A DNA stretch of 64,000 nt from Gossypium raimondii (Eukaryota > Streptophyta > Magnoliopsida > Malvales > Malvaceae), in contig NC_068571.1 in assembly GCF_025698545.1 (NCBI RefSeq), positions 51,617,733 to 51,681,732 of the forward strand, given 5' to 3'. Both the position numbers and the translations under genes were made by a program. Below, one piece after another: positions 50,081 to 63,532 of the stretch (its first letter is position 1; each line of letters opens with the position of its first letter). The notes beneath the pieces were generated by a model. It ran no database searches and was not told where the DNA came from. It saw nothing but the letters and a program-made list of their open reading frames with translations.

Positions 50081-50731
50081 ACTTTCCAATTATTTTTATG
50101 AAAAATTCTATCAAATCATTTTTAATATTTATTATAAAATATATTTAAAAAAATTAAGTTAATGAAAATATTAAGTTTCAGTGAATTGATTTGGTTTCAA
50201 TTGGTTATCAAATAAGGCATAAGTTTCGCATAACCTTTAAATTTAATTTTATATTAACATTTATGATAAAGTATTTTACATGTCTTTCTACTGTACAAGT
50301 GGTGCATTTTGATCCCTATACTTTTAACATGATCAAAAAGTCCTTAAACATTAGGGGGAAAGAGCAAAATTTTCATTATCATAAAAGATGAAAAAACTAT
50401 TAATTTTATTAGATTAACTTAATTAAACTAATACGATATGACATTTAACTTCATCCATTTGAAATTTGATTCATTGATTAAATGTAACAAGTCGAGTTTT
50501 TAAAGTTAGAATGAGTTAGATATACATTTTATATTTCAAACTAACTCTACAGTTATTACCATTTTAATTCTTAGTAACTTTTTCAACTTAATTATGAAAG
50601 TGGGAAATTTTATGATATCTATAATAAATTATTTATTTTATGAAACAAGGTATCCTCTCAGAGATGCATGACCCTTTAAACATTTAATTCAACAAACTGA
50701 TCAAGTAAAAGTATAAAACTTCCCATAAATT

Positions 50732-51503
50732 TGTTGGGTGGTATTTGTGATTATTGGATCCTTTGTCAATAATACTAAATTGATATCACCAATTTTAGAT
50801 GATTCTCTCCAATAAACTTTGTTATACTTTGCTAGAATTATATTTCACTATAGTTCTCCAACTTGACAATCATAAGTATCTCATCACACTAGCTCTATCT
50901 CGCTAAGGAGCCATATTTTTCTATACATAATTGATGTACTTCACCACCTTTTTTGCTATTGAATTTTACCTAGTCCCATCACGATTTATTCAGACGAACT
51001 TATGAAGACATGATCATTCATAATCATCAAAGGCACGTGTCTAAAGGACACCATGACTCATCAAGCTTACTATATAAAAGGCTGCTGGCAGCATGAGAGC
51101 CACAAAAAGAACTTGTATATAAGCAATTCAAAAACTCGTACATGGGACATGCAACCTCTCTCTCTCTCTTTCAAACTTTCATAAATATTTCTCTCCCTCT
51201 TTCCAACATCAAGCGTCTCTCGCCATGCTTGCCATGTAAACCATCATCAATTGCCATATCCAACTTTGCACCTCAACAAACTTCTTGTGTATTTTAGTGA
51301 AATTGTAATTATTTAACTTTGTACACCTGAATATGTGATCTAATTGTTATTACTTTGTTCTATAAAGTTGTCCTTGATATTTTTGTATAAAATGTTAACT
51401 GATCACTCACCAACCAATTGAGCCTCTTCAATTAATGATTAGCTATGTAGTTCATGGCCTTTTATGATACGGGAAATGAAAATTTTGGGTCATTTTCCCA
51501 ACA
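50732..51503. mobile_element. Possible solo LTR
   Basis: Bounded by TGTTGGG and CCCAACA. An internal TATA-like 'ctatataaaagg' lies near 51070, with CT-rich sequence downstream, as in Copia LTRs. The 5-bp flanks do not match, and no primer-binding site or coding region follows, so this is tentative. Confidence 0.35.
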
Positions 51504-54500
51504 TTCTTACATAAAAGAAATTCACTGTAATTATTATGAAGTGTTTCACCAAATGGATCATGGAGGTAGAAACTCTTTGAACTACTTCACACACGCGCAC
51601 ACATTGGTGAAACACTTTTCAATGTGATTTTTGGGTCTAAAGCAATCTTCCCAACGAATATGGGTTTGAAAACATATAGAGTGTCCCTACGTCTGTCTGT
51701 GGAGATTAACTCAGAGAATGATTTTGTTCAACAATTCATTTGGTACAACTATTAGTTTAAGCCCAATTTATCCATTCACAATGGATAATTGCAATCCTAA
51801 AGTCAAACTCAAATTGTCACAATCACTCTCCTTAAAACCTCACAATTCAATTAATAATTAATCTCCAATATATTCCCGAATAAGAGGGGTTTGAATACAC
51901 AATAATCTACTTTCAATTTCTTAAGAAAATCACCCACGATAAGCACACCATCAACATCCTATAAGTAGTCTTCAAATTACTTCATCTCTAAGTCAAACTA
52001 GGATAGGTCAACAACCTTCAATAAGTTCAATCCTACTTGAAGTAAATACAATAAACTCCTTAGCAAATAAGTCCCCCATTTGAAATAAATTTGATTAGCA
52101 GCTTATCTTCTAAGATGGTAAAGAGTCCTAGTTAAAGTTGAACTTCTAATTCCTTCAACATTGTCACCATATGAAAAAGGACTCAATCAAGGATTCAAAC
52201 TTTTTTGAATCCGAATTTTATCACATGGATTATCTTGAATAATATTCAAATAAAATTCATCATAAATCAGCTTATTATATCACCTTAAAAACTCTTCTAA
52301 GAGATAAGAATAAGGATACTTAATCATCTCCTTCGAATAAATAATAATTTAATTAATTTCATCTCAAACGTCCCTAGCTACTCACTTATTGCTTAACAAG
52401 ACAGAATCAAGTGCCATGTAGTTAAAAAGTCAAACATGCCAACTCCAAAAACTTTGACAAATACCATGATATTGTTCGAACATGAAGCAGCGAAGTCACT
52501 AACACATTGCATTATGCAGGAAGATGGATATGCTAAGATCGAAAATATTTTTGATAGGTTGGTTAGGTATTCATGTATTTTTGGAATCGAGTTGATGATT
52601 ACAACTTTTTGTTATGGAAGTAAAAAAAAAAAAGAAATTCACAATTACGCGTTTTCATAAAGTATCTTTGTCTTATTTCATCACGATAATTTATTTTTAA
52701 AAAAGGAGATCTCATTAGAAAAAATCAAGTAAACACAGAGAGGAAAACCAACGAAAGGAGAGAACTAATCTAAACCCAAGCCAGTAAAAGGGAAACAGTT
52801 ACAGTAAAAATAGAAACGTTAACGGCGTGAGAGAGAGAAGAGGTAGTAAAAGGTAGGGCCCAACAAACGCTTCCATCATCAAAGCGAAGAAGGGGTAGCT
52901 GTCAGAGATTGTGAGGGGAAGGCGACAATTGACCTTCCCAAGGTTTAAAAAGACCACTTACAAAAATAATAATAAAATACTTATTTTTTATTTAAAAATA
53001 ATTTTAAGCTACTTCAGTGTACGGATTAGCCTTTTCTTGTGGCCCCTTAATTTATTTTTTTTTCTTACCATATAATAATTCAATCTTTTTTTTCAAGATT
53101 CTGTATTCCCTTATGATTGATTTTAATTTTAAAATTCAAAGGTAAATTTATTTAATAATTGAGATGATGACAAGTATAAAAAATTATAAAAATAAAATTT
53201 AATGCATCAGCTAATAACTAGATTAAAAGAAAATAATTAGTATGACAGTTTAATTAAATATTTTAAAATGTGAATCATAATTGTGCAATTAATACTTAAA
53301 TAAACCATGGATGATATCTTTGTATTGTTATCCGCTATTTTGATTTCTAAAAAGGGTTCGTAATCGTCAAAAACGCCGAGTTAAACTAATAATACGGCGA
53401 TTATTCTTTGGCGGGGGAGCAGTTAATAACGGAAAGTAACTTGTAACTGCCAAACAGGATATTTAAAATTATAAATAGTACACGCTTCCCTACACAAACA
53501 ACATATACAAACACTAAAAAAAAACAACTAAATTACACGTATTTTAATATCAAGCGAACAAAATATAAAATATATTGATTTTTGGTAGAGTTATAAGAGA
53601 TTTTTAAATAAATTTATTGATTTGGTATTCGATTTTTAAATAAAGCTTTTTCGTTGTTTTATATGAAAATTTGAAAAGATAAAAACATCATTATAATAAT
53701 ATTTCTTTGAAATTTTATTATAATAACTAGTATTTCTATCACACGTAATATGATATTATCATTAATCTTGAGCTAGTGTTGAGTTTTCTTGTGACATCAA
53801 CTCAAATAATAACATTACAATACTAGAAACTTTATCACATGTGTATTTGTGTGGAACCCACATATTTAGAACACAGATATATGTTTAGAAATAACATACA
53901 ACAAATAATAAGATGTATGCTTTGAAACTAATTGATAATAACACATGAAATATATACGACATTAAAATAAAAATAGATTAAATTGTAAGTAAAACAAATT
54001 TTAAACACATGAATACATGAGACTAAGAATATCAATATACATATTTCCTATTGTTCTTTTGTGAATAAGAGACGAAAGTATCCTCAAATAATATAACTTA
54101 TTTTAAATACAAAAGGTTATTTTATAATTTTCTTAATCGAGTTGGTGTCCAATTGATTCATGATACCAACTCATTTAGAGATTTTATTAATAGTAATATA
54201 AATATACAATTATTAGGGTAATAAAGTGTGCATAATAAAATTAAAATGTATAAATAAATTAAAATAAAACATTGGTTGAGTGATAATTTTAAAGCTTTTT
54301 CAATGAAATTGACATGGCCCAAATTCCACTATATGTATATTTTAATTAATTTTAAATTTAAAATACTAAATTACCCTTAAATCATATAATTTATTTTAAA
54401 TACAAAAAATATTTTTGTAATTTTTCTAATTAACTTGATGTCCGGTTGATTTGTAACATTAACTCAATCAAAATTTATTAATAGTATAGATATTGATTAT

Positions 54501-54559
54501 CCTTCAACATAACGAATATTTTTCAAGTGAAAGTACCATGAAGATTTCAGCCGTAGAAG

Positions 54560-54760
54560 TTAGATTGTATTTTACTCATTTACTAAAAAAATCAAATTAG
54601 TCTTTATACATTAGTTCAAATAGCATATTAGTCATTTTATTAAAATTTTCATCTATTTGTAAGACTAATTTTTAACTGTAAAAATAAATAAAATTGGTAA
54701 CGGATAAATCAATTTGCTCTCTAATTAAACATATAAAATTAATTTACTCAAAATTTTAAA
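54560..54760. repeat. Eroded family A foldback
   Basis: 'ttttactcatttactaaaa', 'tagttcaaatagcatatta' and 'aaaattttcatctatttgta' follow the order of motifs in the intact copy at 31150 with many substitutions. Confidence 0.4.
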
Positions 54761-55644
54761 TAAAAAAGACAATATATAATCAACTCTTATACAAATTGTT
54801 TTTATTAAAAATGTATTATTGTTTTTATTAATAATTCAAAAATCTTACTAAAAGTAATGACATTTTTACTACTGGATCCAATGATACTAATCTTGAAAAC
54901 ATGACAAATAAGAAAAAAAAATTAAAACAACTCCTTGATTTGTTTCATAATGTAAGAATGAATTAGTCTATTATTATTCCCTTAAATGGAGAAAAAAATT
55001 AAAAGAAAGATAATAAGAGAGAGAGAGAGGGAGAGAAAGAGATGGGGTGTTTTTGCAGTATGCAGGGGAAATGGCAGAGCAAAATGGCAGAGAGTTTTTT
55101 AACTTTATATGTGAAAATAATTCTTCTTCTTCTCTCTTTCTTTCTCTATCTCTCTCTGTGTATGTGTTTTTTTAACAGTTTGTAAGTATTTTTTCCCTTT
55201 AGGAGGGAACTGTATAATGTATATAGGGAAGAAAGAGGGTGTGTGAAATGTGGCAGAGTGATGTGATATAACGAGCCAGAATCCCTCAGTCCTTTGCTGT
55301 GCTTCTTCTTCTTATCGTTTTACCTTGTAAAAGAAATTTTTTTTTGCATAAATGAAAAAAATAAATAATAACAATAGTAGGGTACAAGATCAACTATAAC
55401 AGTGAAGTGTCATAAGAAAAAAATAAAGCTTTTTCTTCCTCTCTTCTCTGTGTGTGTTTTTTGGTTCTCCATCATCGTTTTCCATGTCGGTGAGTTCAAA
55501 AAGAAGAGGTTTTCTCCTCTGTGGTTTTTTCAAAGTGGTTTATTTCCCTCTATTTCTCTCTCTCTGGCTCAGATATGGTGTTTTTGGGTGGTTTTGTTTT
55601 GAAAAAACTGAGGTTGTTTTGTTTTTGTGTTCTCTTAAGGTGAA

Positions 55645-58600
55645 ATGATGACATCGGTATTTCATTTGGAGTTTGTCTTCTTGGTTTCTCTCTTTTGTTT
55701 GGGTTTTGCTTTTGTGGATTCTGAAGATGGTAAGTGATCTCTTTTCTTTTTTCATATAAAAAAAAGTCTCCTTTTCTGGTTTTGTTTGGATGGTTTGAAA
55801 ATACAAGAAAATAATGGTTAGTTAAGTCAAACTTTTCTTATTCAAAATTTAAAGATTAAATTTGCTGCTTGTTTCCTAACGCTTAAGGCTCATGCTTGAA
55901 GCAACAATCTTTTGATTTTTTTCTCTTCCAAAAGGCTTTGAACATAGATTGATTGTTTATGTTGTCTGTCCTTGTATTTAATTTAATTTTTTCTGCAATG
56001 AAACCAACATTTCTTGCTTTTGCTTATGTTATGTAATGTAATAAAGGAACAACACTGTTGGAGATAAAGAAGTCTTTTAAAGATGTGGACAATGTTCTAT
56101 ATGACTGGACAGATACACCATCTTCAGATTACTGTGTTTGGAGAGGGGTCACTTGTGACAATGTCACCTTCAATGTCGTTGCACTGTAAGTTTTGATACT
56201 ATAATTCATTTCTCTTTTCACTTGTTAGCCTATGTTGGTCATTGACATTCTTTATGGTAAGATATTTTCTTTCTTGGTTTTGCCAGAAAAGTTTGTTTTT
56301 TTTTTTAAAAGCTGATCCTTGTTTTTTGTTTGGTTTCTGGTACTGTAGTAACCTGTCAGGTTTAAATCTTGATGGGGAAATCTCAACAGCTATTGGAAAG
56401 CTCAAGGACCTTGTTACAATGTACTGTTTATTTTTCATTGCCTTTTCTCTTTGAAATCCAATCTTTGTTCTATAACATGAGAAATTTGATATAAACTGTA
56501 AGTATATTAGTTGCTCTTATGCATGAAATTTGATTGAGACTGATAAAGGTTGTGTCTTTTTTTATTATCAGTGACCTTAGAGGAAATCGTTTGTCTGGTC
56601 AAATACCGGACGAGATTGGTGACTGTTCATCATTGAAAAGCCTGTAAGTAGTTTACTAGAACAGAGCTCAATTGAAGTTTGGTTAAGCATCTTGTAAGTT
56701 AAACTGAACATTGTTTTGTTGGAGTTATTAGGGACCTGTCTTTTAATGAGTTATATGGAGACATACCATTTTCAATATCGAAACTGAGGCAACTGGAATT
56801 CCTGTAAGTTAATTCGAAGCATTTCTCACTATATATCGCATTACTGCTAATTCTCAGCTTGCTCAGTTCTTCTAATTTTGAAACTTTTAAATGACTGTTC
56901 AGAGTTCTGAAAAACAATCAGTTAATTGGACCGATACCTTCAACATTGTCGCAGATTCCAAACTTGAAAGTTCTGTAAGTTCTTTCTTCTTATTACTTTA
57001 TATTGCCTTATAATTCTCCTGATGTTTTGAAGGAATTTTCTTTCCCTGATATTTGTTTCCAGGGACCTATCACAAAATAAACTGAGTGGAGAAATACCAA
57101 GGCTTATCTATTGGAACGAAGTGTTACAGTATTTGTGAGTGTACAATAGTTACTGCACCTTTTCTTTCACTGTATGACAGTCCGATTTATTATTTCTATC
57201 TAATCATATCTTCTCATAAATTCTTAGCTTGGATGCTTTTAATTCGTATCTTTTCTTCCTCTTTGTAGTGGTTTGCGAGGAAACAATCTGGTAGGTACAC
57301 TCTCTCCAGACATGTGCCAGCTAACTGGTTTGTGGTACTTGTAAGTTTCCTTACTATTCTTCTTCTTCTTCTTCTTCTTGTTCATGACCGACTTTCTGTC
57401 TTTTGACACGTAAGACTCTTTTCCGGTTTTAACTAAAACTCAATATTGTTCGCAGTGATGTGAGAAACAACAGTTTAACTGGTAACATCCCTCAGAATAT
57501 AGGCAACTGCACGGCTTTCCAGGTCTTGTATGTACTCATCATTTAGTTCAATGAGGTTTAATGCTTTCAAAGTGCCTATATTGGTTAACCAAAAACATCC
57601 GTTTCTTGTGATTGGTAGGGACTTGTCGTACAACCAGCTAACCGGGGAAATTCCTTTCAATATTGGGTTCTTGCAAGTAGCTACATTGTACGTGCCTGAA
57701 AATCCCTCTTCTTTTTTCCTTTTTAATGACAATGTACCTACTAACTACTTAGTTTCATATCCAATTTCCTGGTTAGATCTTTGCAAGGTAATCGTCTTTC
57801 TGGGAAGATTCCATCTGTTATTGGCCTTATGCAAGCACTTGCTGTATTGTAAGTGCTTTTAACCATCATTTGAATTCTCTCTTTTTGTCGTGTTATCAAT
57901 CTTATCTATGGTTGTTTTCTTGTGTATACTATCCAGGGATTTAAGCTGCAACAAGTTAAGTGGACCCATCCCTCCCATCTTAGGGAATCTGACCTACACA
58001 GAAAAATTGTAAGTAGGTACTTACTGTATGTATATTTCAATATCATTTGTTAGTCCTGATTGCAACTTGTAAGTTTTAGAATATGGAACGCAAAGTATAA
58101 TGACACAGCTGCTAGTATTATTCTTGAACAATGTTTTGATGGCCATATACCATATGCTGTAGATATTTGCATGGTAACCAACTGTCTGGATCAATTCCTC
58201 CTGAGCTGGGAAATATGACAAAGCTTCACTACTTGTAAGATTAATTTTCTTTGTTTACGTTTCATACTTCCGGTGCTAAGTGGCCTCTGCCAAACTTCTT
58301 CTCTGTATCTCGACTGTCCACATAAAACATCGGTTATGTCGATACCTATAAAAGCAATTTTCAGCCATCTCAACCATCGGTTTGCTTTGTGCAGGGAGCT
58401 GAATGATAATTATCTTACAGGACTTATTCCACCTGAGCTAGGGAAGTTAACAGAACTGTTTGATCTGTATGTTAGTCCTACTGGTTGTTCAAATGTATAA
58501 GTTAAGCTATGCCATAATCACTGATACAACTTTTTGCAGAAATGTTGCCAACAACCATCTTGAAGGGCCTATTCCTGAAAATCTTAGCTCCTGTACAAAT

Positions 58601-61600
58601 CTCAACAGCCTGTAAGCATTGATCTCATTTCCATAATTTTTATTCTTTTAAATTTGAACAGTTTTAAGGTAGTTATCGATTGATTGATTTGATGACAGCA
58701 ATGTGCATGGAAACAAGTTGAATGGAACCATTCCACCTGCTTTTGAAAGGCTAGAGAGTATGACTTATTTGTAAGCTTCGGCCTTGTTATACCAAAATGC
58801 GTGACTCAAATGCTAAGCATCTTGCATAATGTACCTTAGAAATATCATCGCTTTAATCATGAATTTTTTATCTCAGGAATCTCTCCTCGAATGATATCAA
58901 GGGTTTTATAGCAATTGAGCTTTCACGTATCGGGAATTTAGATACATTGTAAGTATTAAGTGCCATAAGGTCTTCCTCTTTGTTGATTTTTTTTTTGTTC
59001 TTATTTGTTGTTTGGTTTTTAGGGACATTTCTAACAACAAAATTAGTGGCTCCATTCCTTCATCTCTCGGTGATTTGGAACACCTTCTGAAGCTGTGAGT
59101 ACATCGGGAAAATCATATCCAACCTTCTAGTTTAAGTGATTAGCAAATATTTTTATCATTGCTTTATTTGTTCTTGTAGGAATTTAAGCAGAAATAATTT
59201 GACCGGAGTCATTCCGGCAGAATTTGGTAACCTAAGAAGCGTTTTAGAAATGTAAGAAATCTTGATTTTTCTGCCATGAAAATAGAAATAGGTTAGAGCC
59301 TTAAGTAGTACTTGTCTTATGCTTCTACATTGCAGAGACCTTTCAAATAATCATCTCTCAGGCATTATTCCTCGGGAACTTGCACAGCTTCAGGACCTGT
59401 ACTCATTGTAAGTTACTTTTTCAGCACCAATTCCGAACATTTTAAGTGTTGGAAAGAACATGCCGGCATACACAACACTTCCATTGATTGTATCTGTGTT
59501 AATGAGAACATGTTGGAATAAATGGTGGCATTTTATGGCCTTCGCAAAACCTTAACGCTCTAGCAAAACACCTCATGTGCCTAAATATCTTATATGGTCT
59601 TGACTTAGAATAGAATATTTGCTCTTGTTTATAAGCTGCTGGTTCTATATAATGCAGGAGAATAGAAAACAATAATTCATCCGGAGATTTGATGTCACTA
59701 ATCAACTGTATTAGTCTTTACCAATTTTATGGCCTTCGCAAAACCTTAACGCTCTAGCAAAACATCTCATGTACCTAAATATCTTATATGGTCTTGACTT
59801 AGAATAGAATATTTGCTCTTGTTTATAAGCTGCTGGTTCTATATAATGCAGGAGAATAGAAAACAATAATTTATCCGGAGATTTGATGTCACTAATCAAC
59901 TGTATTAGTCTTACCAACTTGTGAGTTGACGGTTCACTAGATTTTGTACTTTATTTTCGGTTTAGGGTTGCATTATATAATCCCCTAACTTTTCTTGAAA
60001 CATTGCAGGAATGTATCCCATAACAATCTTGCAGGTGATATTCCCACAAGCAATAACTTTTCAAGATTCTCACCAGACAGGTAAGATTTCGCTAGTTTGC
60101 ATTCTAAACAAATATCCGTGAACCGAAAAGCTATATTTAGCTGCTACCCTTTTTCGCAAGCAAAGCTGAGTTCAAACTGCCATCTCATTGCAGTTTCATT
60201 GGAAATCCCGGGCTCTGTGGCTATTGGCTTTCTTCTACATGCCACGGGTCTCATCCCGCGGAGAGAGGTATTGATTACCTTAGAGAGTGATGTATTTTTA
60301 TCTTATATGTTGATACTATGAATGGCTATAAGCTTTAAGGCAGATGTTAAAGTTAGAAACTGAAAAGGCATTAGAACTAGAAAACGGATATCAAAACAAT
60401 GAGCTACCACCTCATAGTTTGTTTTGGCACCTATGCATGGAGTTCTTGGCAACTACCATTCCCTATTGTAGTTGGTCAATGTTTTCTTGGCATGTTTAAT
60501 CTGTCAGTTATCTTTGGTTGATTATTCATTTTGTTGTGCTCACTTATCTATGCAGTTTCAATCTCTAAAGCTGCAATCCTCGGCATTGCACTTGGTGCTC
60601 TTGTGATTCTTCTAATGATCTTGATCGCAGCATGTAGCCCGCACAATCCTACACCTTTTCCAGATGGATCACTGGATAAGCCAGGTGCCTTGCCTTCTCC
60701 TTTATGTGTAAACCTATGAAGTCCTCTTGATTTGGAGTATATAGTACATAAAAATACTTATTGCGAACTGTTAGTCAGTTTTTGTTCCTTTTTCTTAAAG
60801 ATACCTTATTGAAACTTATGGCCCTTGTTATTGATTCATGGACTTCTTGACGGCAGTTACTTACTCAAGACCGAAATTGGTGATCCTTCACATGAATATG
60901 GCACTTCATGTATACGAGGACATTATGAGGGTGACTGAGAATCTGAGTGAGAAGTATATAATTGGTAGTGGTGCATCAAGCACGGTCTACAAATGTGTTC
61001 TTAAGAATTGCAGGCCAGTTGCCATCAAGAGGCTTTACTCTCATTATCCACAATGCTTGAAGGAATTCGAGACAGAACTCGAGACAATTGGGAGTATTAA
61101 GCACCGAAATCTGGTCAGCCTTCAAGGGTATTCTCTCTCCCCGTCTCGGAACCTTCTCTTCTATGACTATATGGAAAATGGCAGTCTCTGGGATCTCCTC
61201 CATGGTAAGTTTGTTTCCAAGAACAAACCAGTTCCATGTGTTAGAATATGTTTTGGTGTTTCTTTAGCTTCTCTCTAAGCTCATTTACGTGTCATGAATT
61301 ACAAGTTTGTTCTTTTCTTGCAGTTTCTACCAAGAGGAAAGTTCTCGGTTGGGACATTCGATTGAAGATTGCACTTGGAGCTGCACAAGGGTTAGCGTAT
61401 TTACATCATGACTGTAGTCCACGAATCATCCACAGGGATGTGAAGTCATCAAACATTTTGTTGGACAAGGATTTAGAGGCTCATCTTACTGATTTTGGCA
61501 TTGCTAAAAGCTTATGCATATCAAAGTCTCACACTTCTACATACGTAATGGGCACCATTGGTTATATAGACCCTGAATATGCTCGCACTTCTCGCCTGAC

Positions 61601-62140
61601 TGAGAAATCTGACGTTTACAGCTATGGGATTGTTCTACTTGAGTTACTAACTGGAAGGAAACCTGTAGACAATGAATCCAGTCTTCATCATCTGGTAAGT
61701 TTTTATATCCATCTATAATTCGGGTTTGAAGTAGTTTAAAAACTGTATTGATATCACGTTCTTAACAGATTCTGTCAAAGGCTGCTAATGATGCCGTCAT
61801 GGAAACCACTGATCCGGAGATCACTGCAACTTGCAAAGATCTTGGAGCTGTTAAGAAAGTTTTTCAGCTTGCCCTTCTATGCACCAAGAGACACCCATTG
61901 GATCGACCAACAATGCATGAAGTGACACGAGTTCTAGGAAGCCTAAGGCCATTGGAACCCCCGGCAAAGCAACCAACCACAATCCCACCGGCACCACTTC
62001 CATCTACCAAGGTCACTTCTTACATGGATGAGTATGCAAATCTCAAGACTCCACACTTAGTCAATTGCCCATCTATGAGTACCTCAGATGCACAACTTTT
62101 CATCAACTTCGGAGAGGTTATATCTCGAAACAGTGAGTGA
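55645..62140 (+). CDS. ERECTA: ERECTA leucine-rich-repeat receptor kinase
   Basis: Twenty-seven exons join into 983 aa (Arabidopsis ERECTA is 976): 55645-55729, 56047-56185, 56349-56420, 56572-56643, 56732-56803, 56903-56974, 57063-57134, 57269-57340, 57456-57527, 57619-57687, 57777-57848, 57937-58008, 58163-58234, 58395-58466, 58540-58611, 58699-58770, 58877-58948, 59023-59094, 59180-59251, 59336-59407, 59852-59920, 60009-60080, 60194-60267, 60556-60684, 60857-61204, 61324-61694, 61769-62140. Order: signal peptide (about 1-25), N-cap with [12 protein letters not shown], about 20 LRRs mostly encoded one per 72-nt exon, membrane span 584-604, kinase with [10 protein letters not shown], Lys678, HRDVK (773-777), DFG (793-795) and [11 protein letters not shown]. 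All key kinase residues are present, and the tail ends GEVISRNSE as in ERECTA. The receptor binds EPF/EPFL peptides and controls stem and organ growth and stomatal spacing. Exon 21 is duplicated as a dead copy at 59658. Confidence 0.97.
57357..57379 (+). repeat. (TTC)n microsatellite in ERECTA intron 8
   Basis: About 23 bases of perfect TTC repeat inside the intron between 57340 and 57456. Confidence 0.9.
59531..59917 (+). repeat. 194-bp tandem duplication inside ERECTA
   Basis: Copy 1 is 59531-59724 and copy 2 is 59725-59917, both opening 'ttttatggccttcgcaaaac'. They differ at only about four positions, including one T lost in copy 2. Each contains intron 20 sequence, the acceptor 'aatgcag' and 66-67 bases of exon 21. 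Only copy 2 is followed by the 5' splice site ('aacttgtgagt'), so only copy 2 can be a normal exon. Read from the acceptor at 59657, copy 1 reaches an in-frame TAG at 59755-59757. Confidence 0.95.
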
Positions 62141-63532
62141 AAGGAAGTCCAAAGTCGTCAAATTTAAAATCAAAATTAAAATATTTCATGAATGTGCATT
62201 AGATGATTGAAAGATGAAAAAGATGATGGGAAATTGTGTATAAAGACTCTGGTAGACTGGTATCAATTATTGCAGCTTAGAGAGAAAAATAGCAAAAAGC
62301 AACCCCAAAGATGCTAGCTAGTAATAGTACTACAAATTCATATGGTTGTATACTGTACTATATCAAATTATGGTAGTAATTTTTGGCTTTTTGTCTAAAG
62401 TGGGACCTCTGGCATTTAACAACCAAGTTTCTGGCATGGTGGGGGAAAGGTGTTGGGTCTTGGGTGCTTTCAGCTCTGCATAAACCCCATTATATGTGTG
62501 ACCAGCAATAATGCACTGATAAACCCTTAGCTGTGTTCTACCTCCGTAACTGGGCCTTATCGGTTCCATGTCTTTTAATAGGTAGCCATCGACTTGCTTT
62601 AATGTCACCATCTTATTAACCTTGTTGGGGTTTGTGCCTTTGTCCCATAGGTGGAAACTTAATGTCTTAACCCGCCTAGGGTTTTCCCTTTACAGATTGG
62701 CACCTCAAAAGAATAATATGGTGAATTAAAAGATCCATCAAGCCGGTAGTATTCACTAGTCATCTTTAATTTGTTTATGGTACAAGTCATCATATGTTTG
62801 ATGAAGGATTAAAACAAATACATGTAGAAGATTTCACATGGTAAAAGTTTAAAACTTCATGGCATTTAGAAGATCTCACATGGTAGCTGCCAGGATTTTA
62901 GTAGCTCTTGTACTAAGAAAAAAAAGATTACATTATGCTTTTTACTAAAAATTGAGTAAATTAATCTTTAGAAGGTTAAAATTTTCATTTATTTTTAAGA
63001 GTAAAAATTTTTCACCTCAAAATGATATATGTGAAAATACTAAATTAAAGAGAGACAAAATTTATTTATTTTTCAAGTAAATAAAATAAAATTCAATTTA
63101 ACTCCTATGATTATCTTTTACCCACTTTTGCTCCTTTTCCTTCTGATTGGCAAATGTGCTCTACTTTAAAATGAATCATTCCACTGAACTCAAAAACAAG
63201 CTTCATTGTGTATAAATACAACAAACTAACAGGTTAATTCATGAAAGCTAGTTCAATTGATTTATAGCTAACAAATCAAACACATTGGAAATCAATTTCA
63301 AGAAATCAAAGTTTTGATTCAAAAAAACTTAGCTACCAATAGGAAAATGAAATCAACACTTCATTAGCATCATATGATCTCAAAAATGAAAACTACAGAC
63401 TGACAAAAAAATCCTTGTGGAGGCCAACAATTTCTTCTCTCTCTCTCTCTCTCTTTTTTTTCCATCAAATAAAGATTAACAAGGAGGAGCCAATCATAAA
63501 AAGTATATCAAACTCATGTAAAACTATAACAG
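62141..63532. other. Intergenic region downstream of ERECTA
   Basis: Contains the ERECTA 3' flank and, from the right, the 3' flank of the OXS3-like gene (with (CT)n at about 63435-63453). A GC-richer stretch at 62363-62700 carries an 82-codon minus-strand open frame beginning MVTLKQVDGYLLKDMEPIRP; I do not recognise it and do not call it a gene. An eroded family A-like repeat lies near 62880-63120. Confidence 0.4.

Larger units (their letters stand above)
44213..55644. other. 11-kb gene-free interval upstream of ERECTA
   Basis: No convincing gene. It includes the family C MITE (49590-50080), a possible solo LTR (50732-51503), an eroded family A copy (about 54560-54760), and a block near 46700-47200 with many repeats of 'aactcaaaatgatcc'-type phrases. 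The last 650 bases hold (GA)n at about 55018-55046 and CT-rich tracts at 55120-55160 and 55545-55570. These probably belong to the ERECTA promoter and 5' leader. Confidence 0.5.

Noticed and set aside
51065-51100. 'ggctgctggcagcatgag' near a TATA-like box, reminiscent of miR167
   Set aside because: The match to mature miR167 is partial and I found no complementary arm for a precursor hairpin.
59499-59917. Two nearly identical minus-strand frames of 68 codons
   Set aside because: They only reflect the 194-bp tandem duplication within ERECTA; they are not genes.
62363-62611. Minus-strand 82-codon frame in a GC-richer patch
   Set aside because: It overlaps the likely ERECTA 3' flank and has no recognised family; too little support to call a gene.
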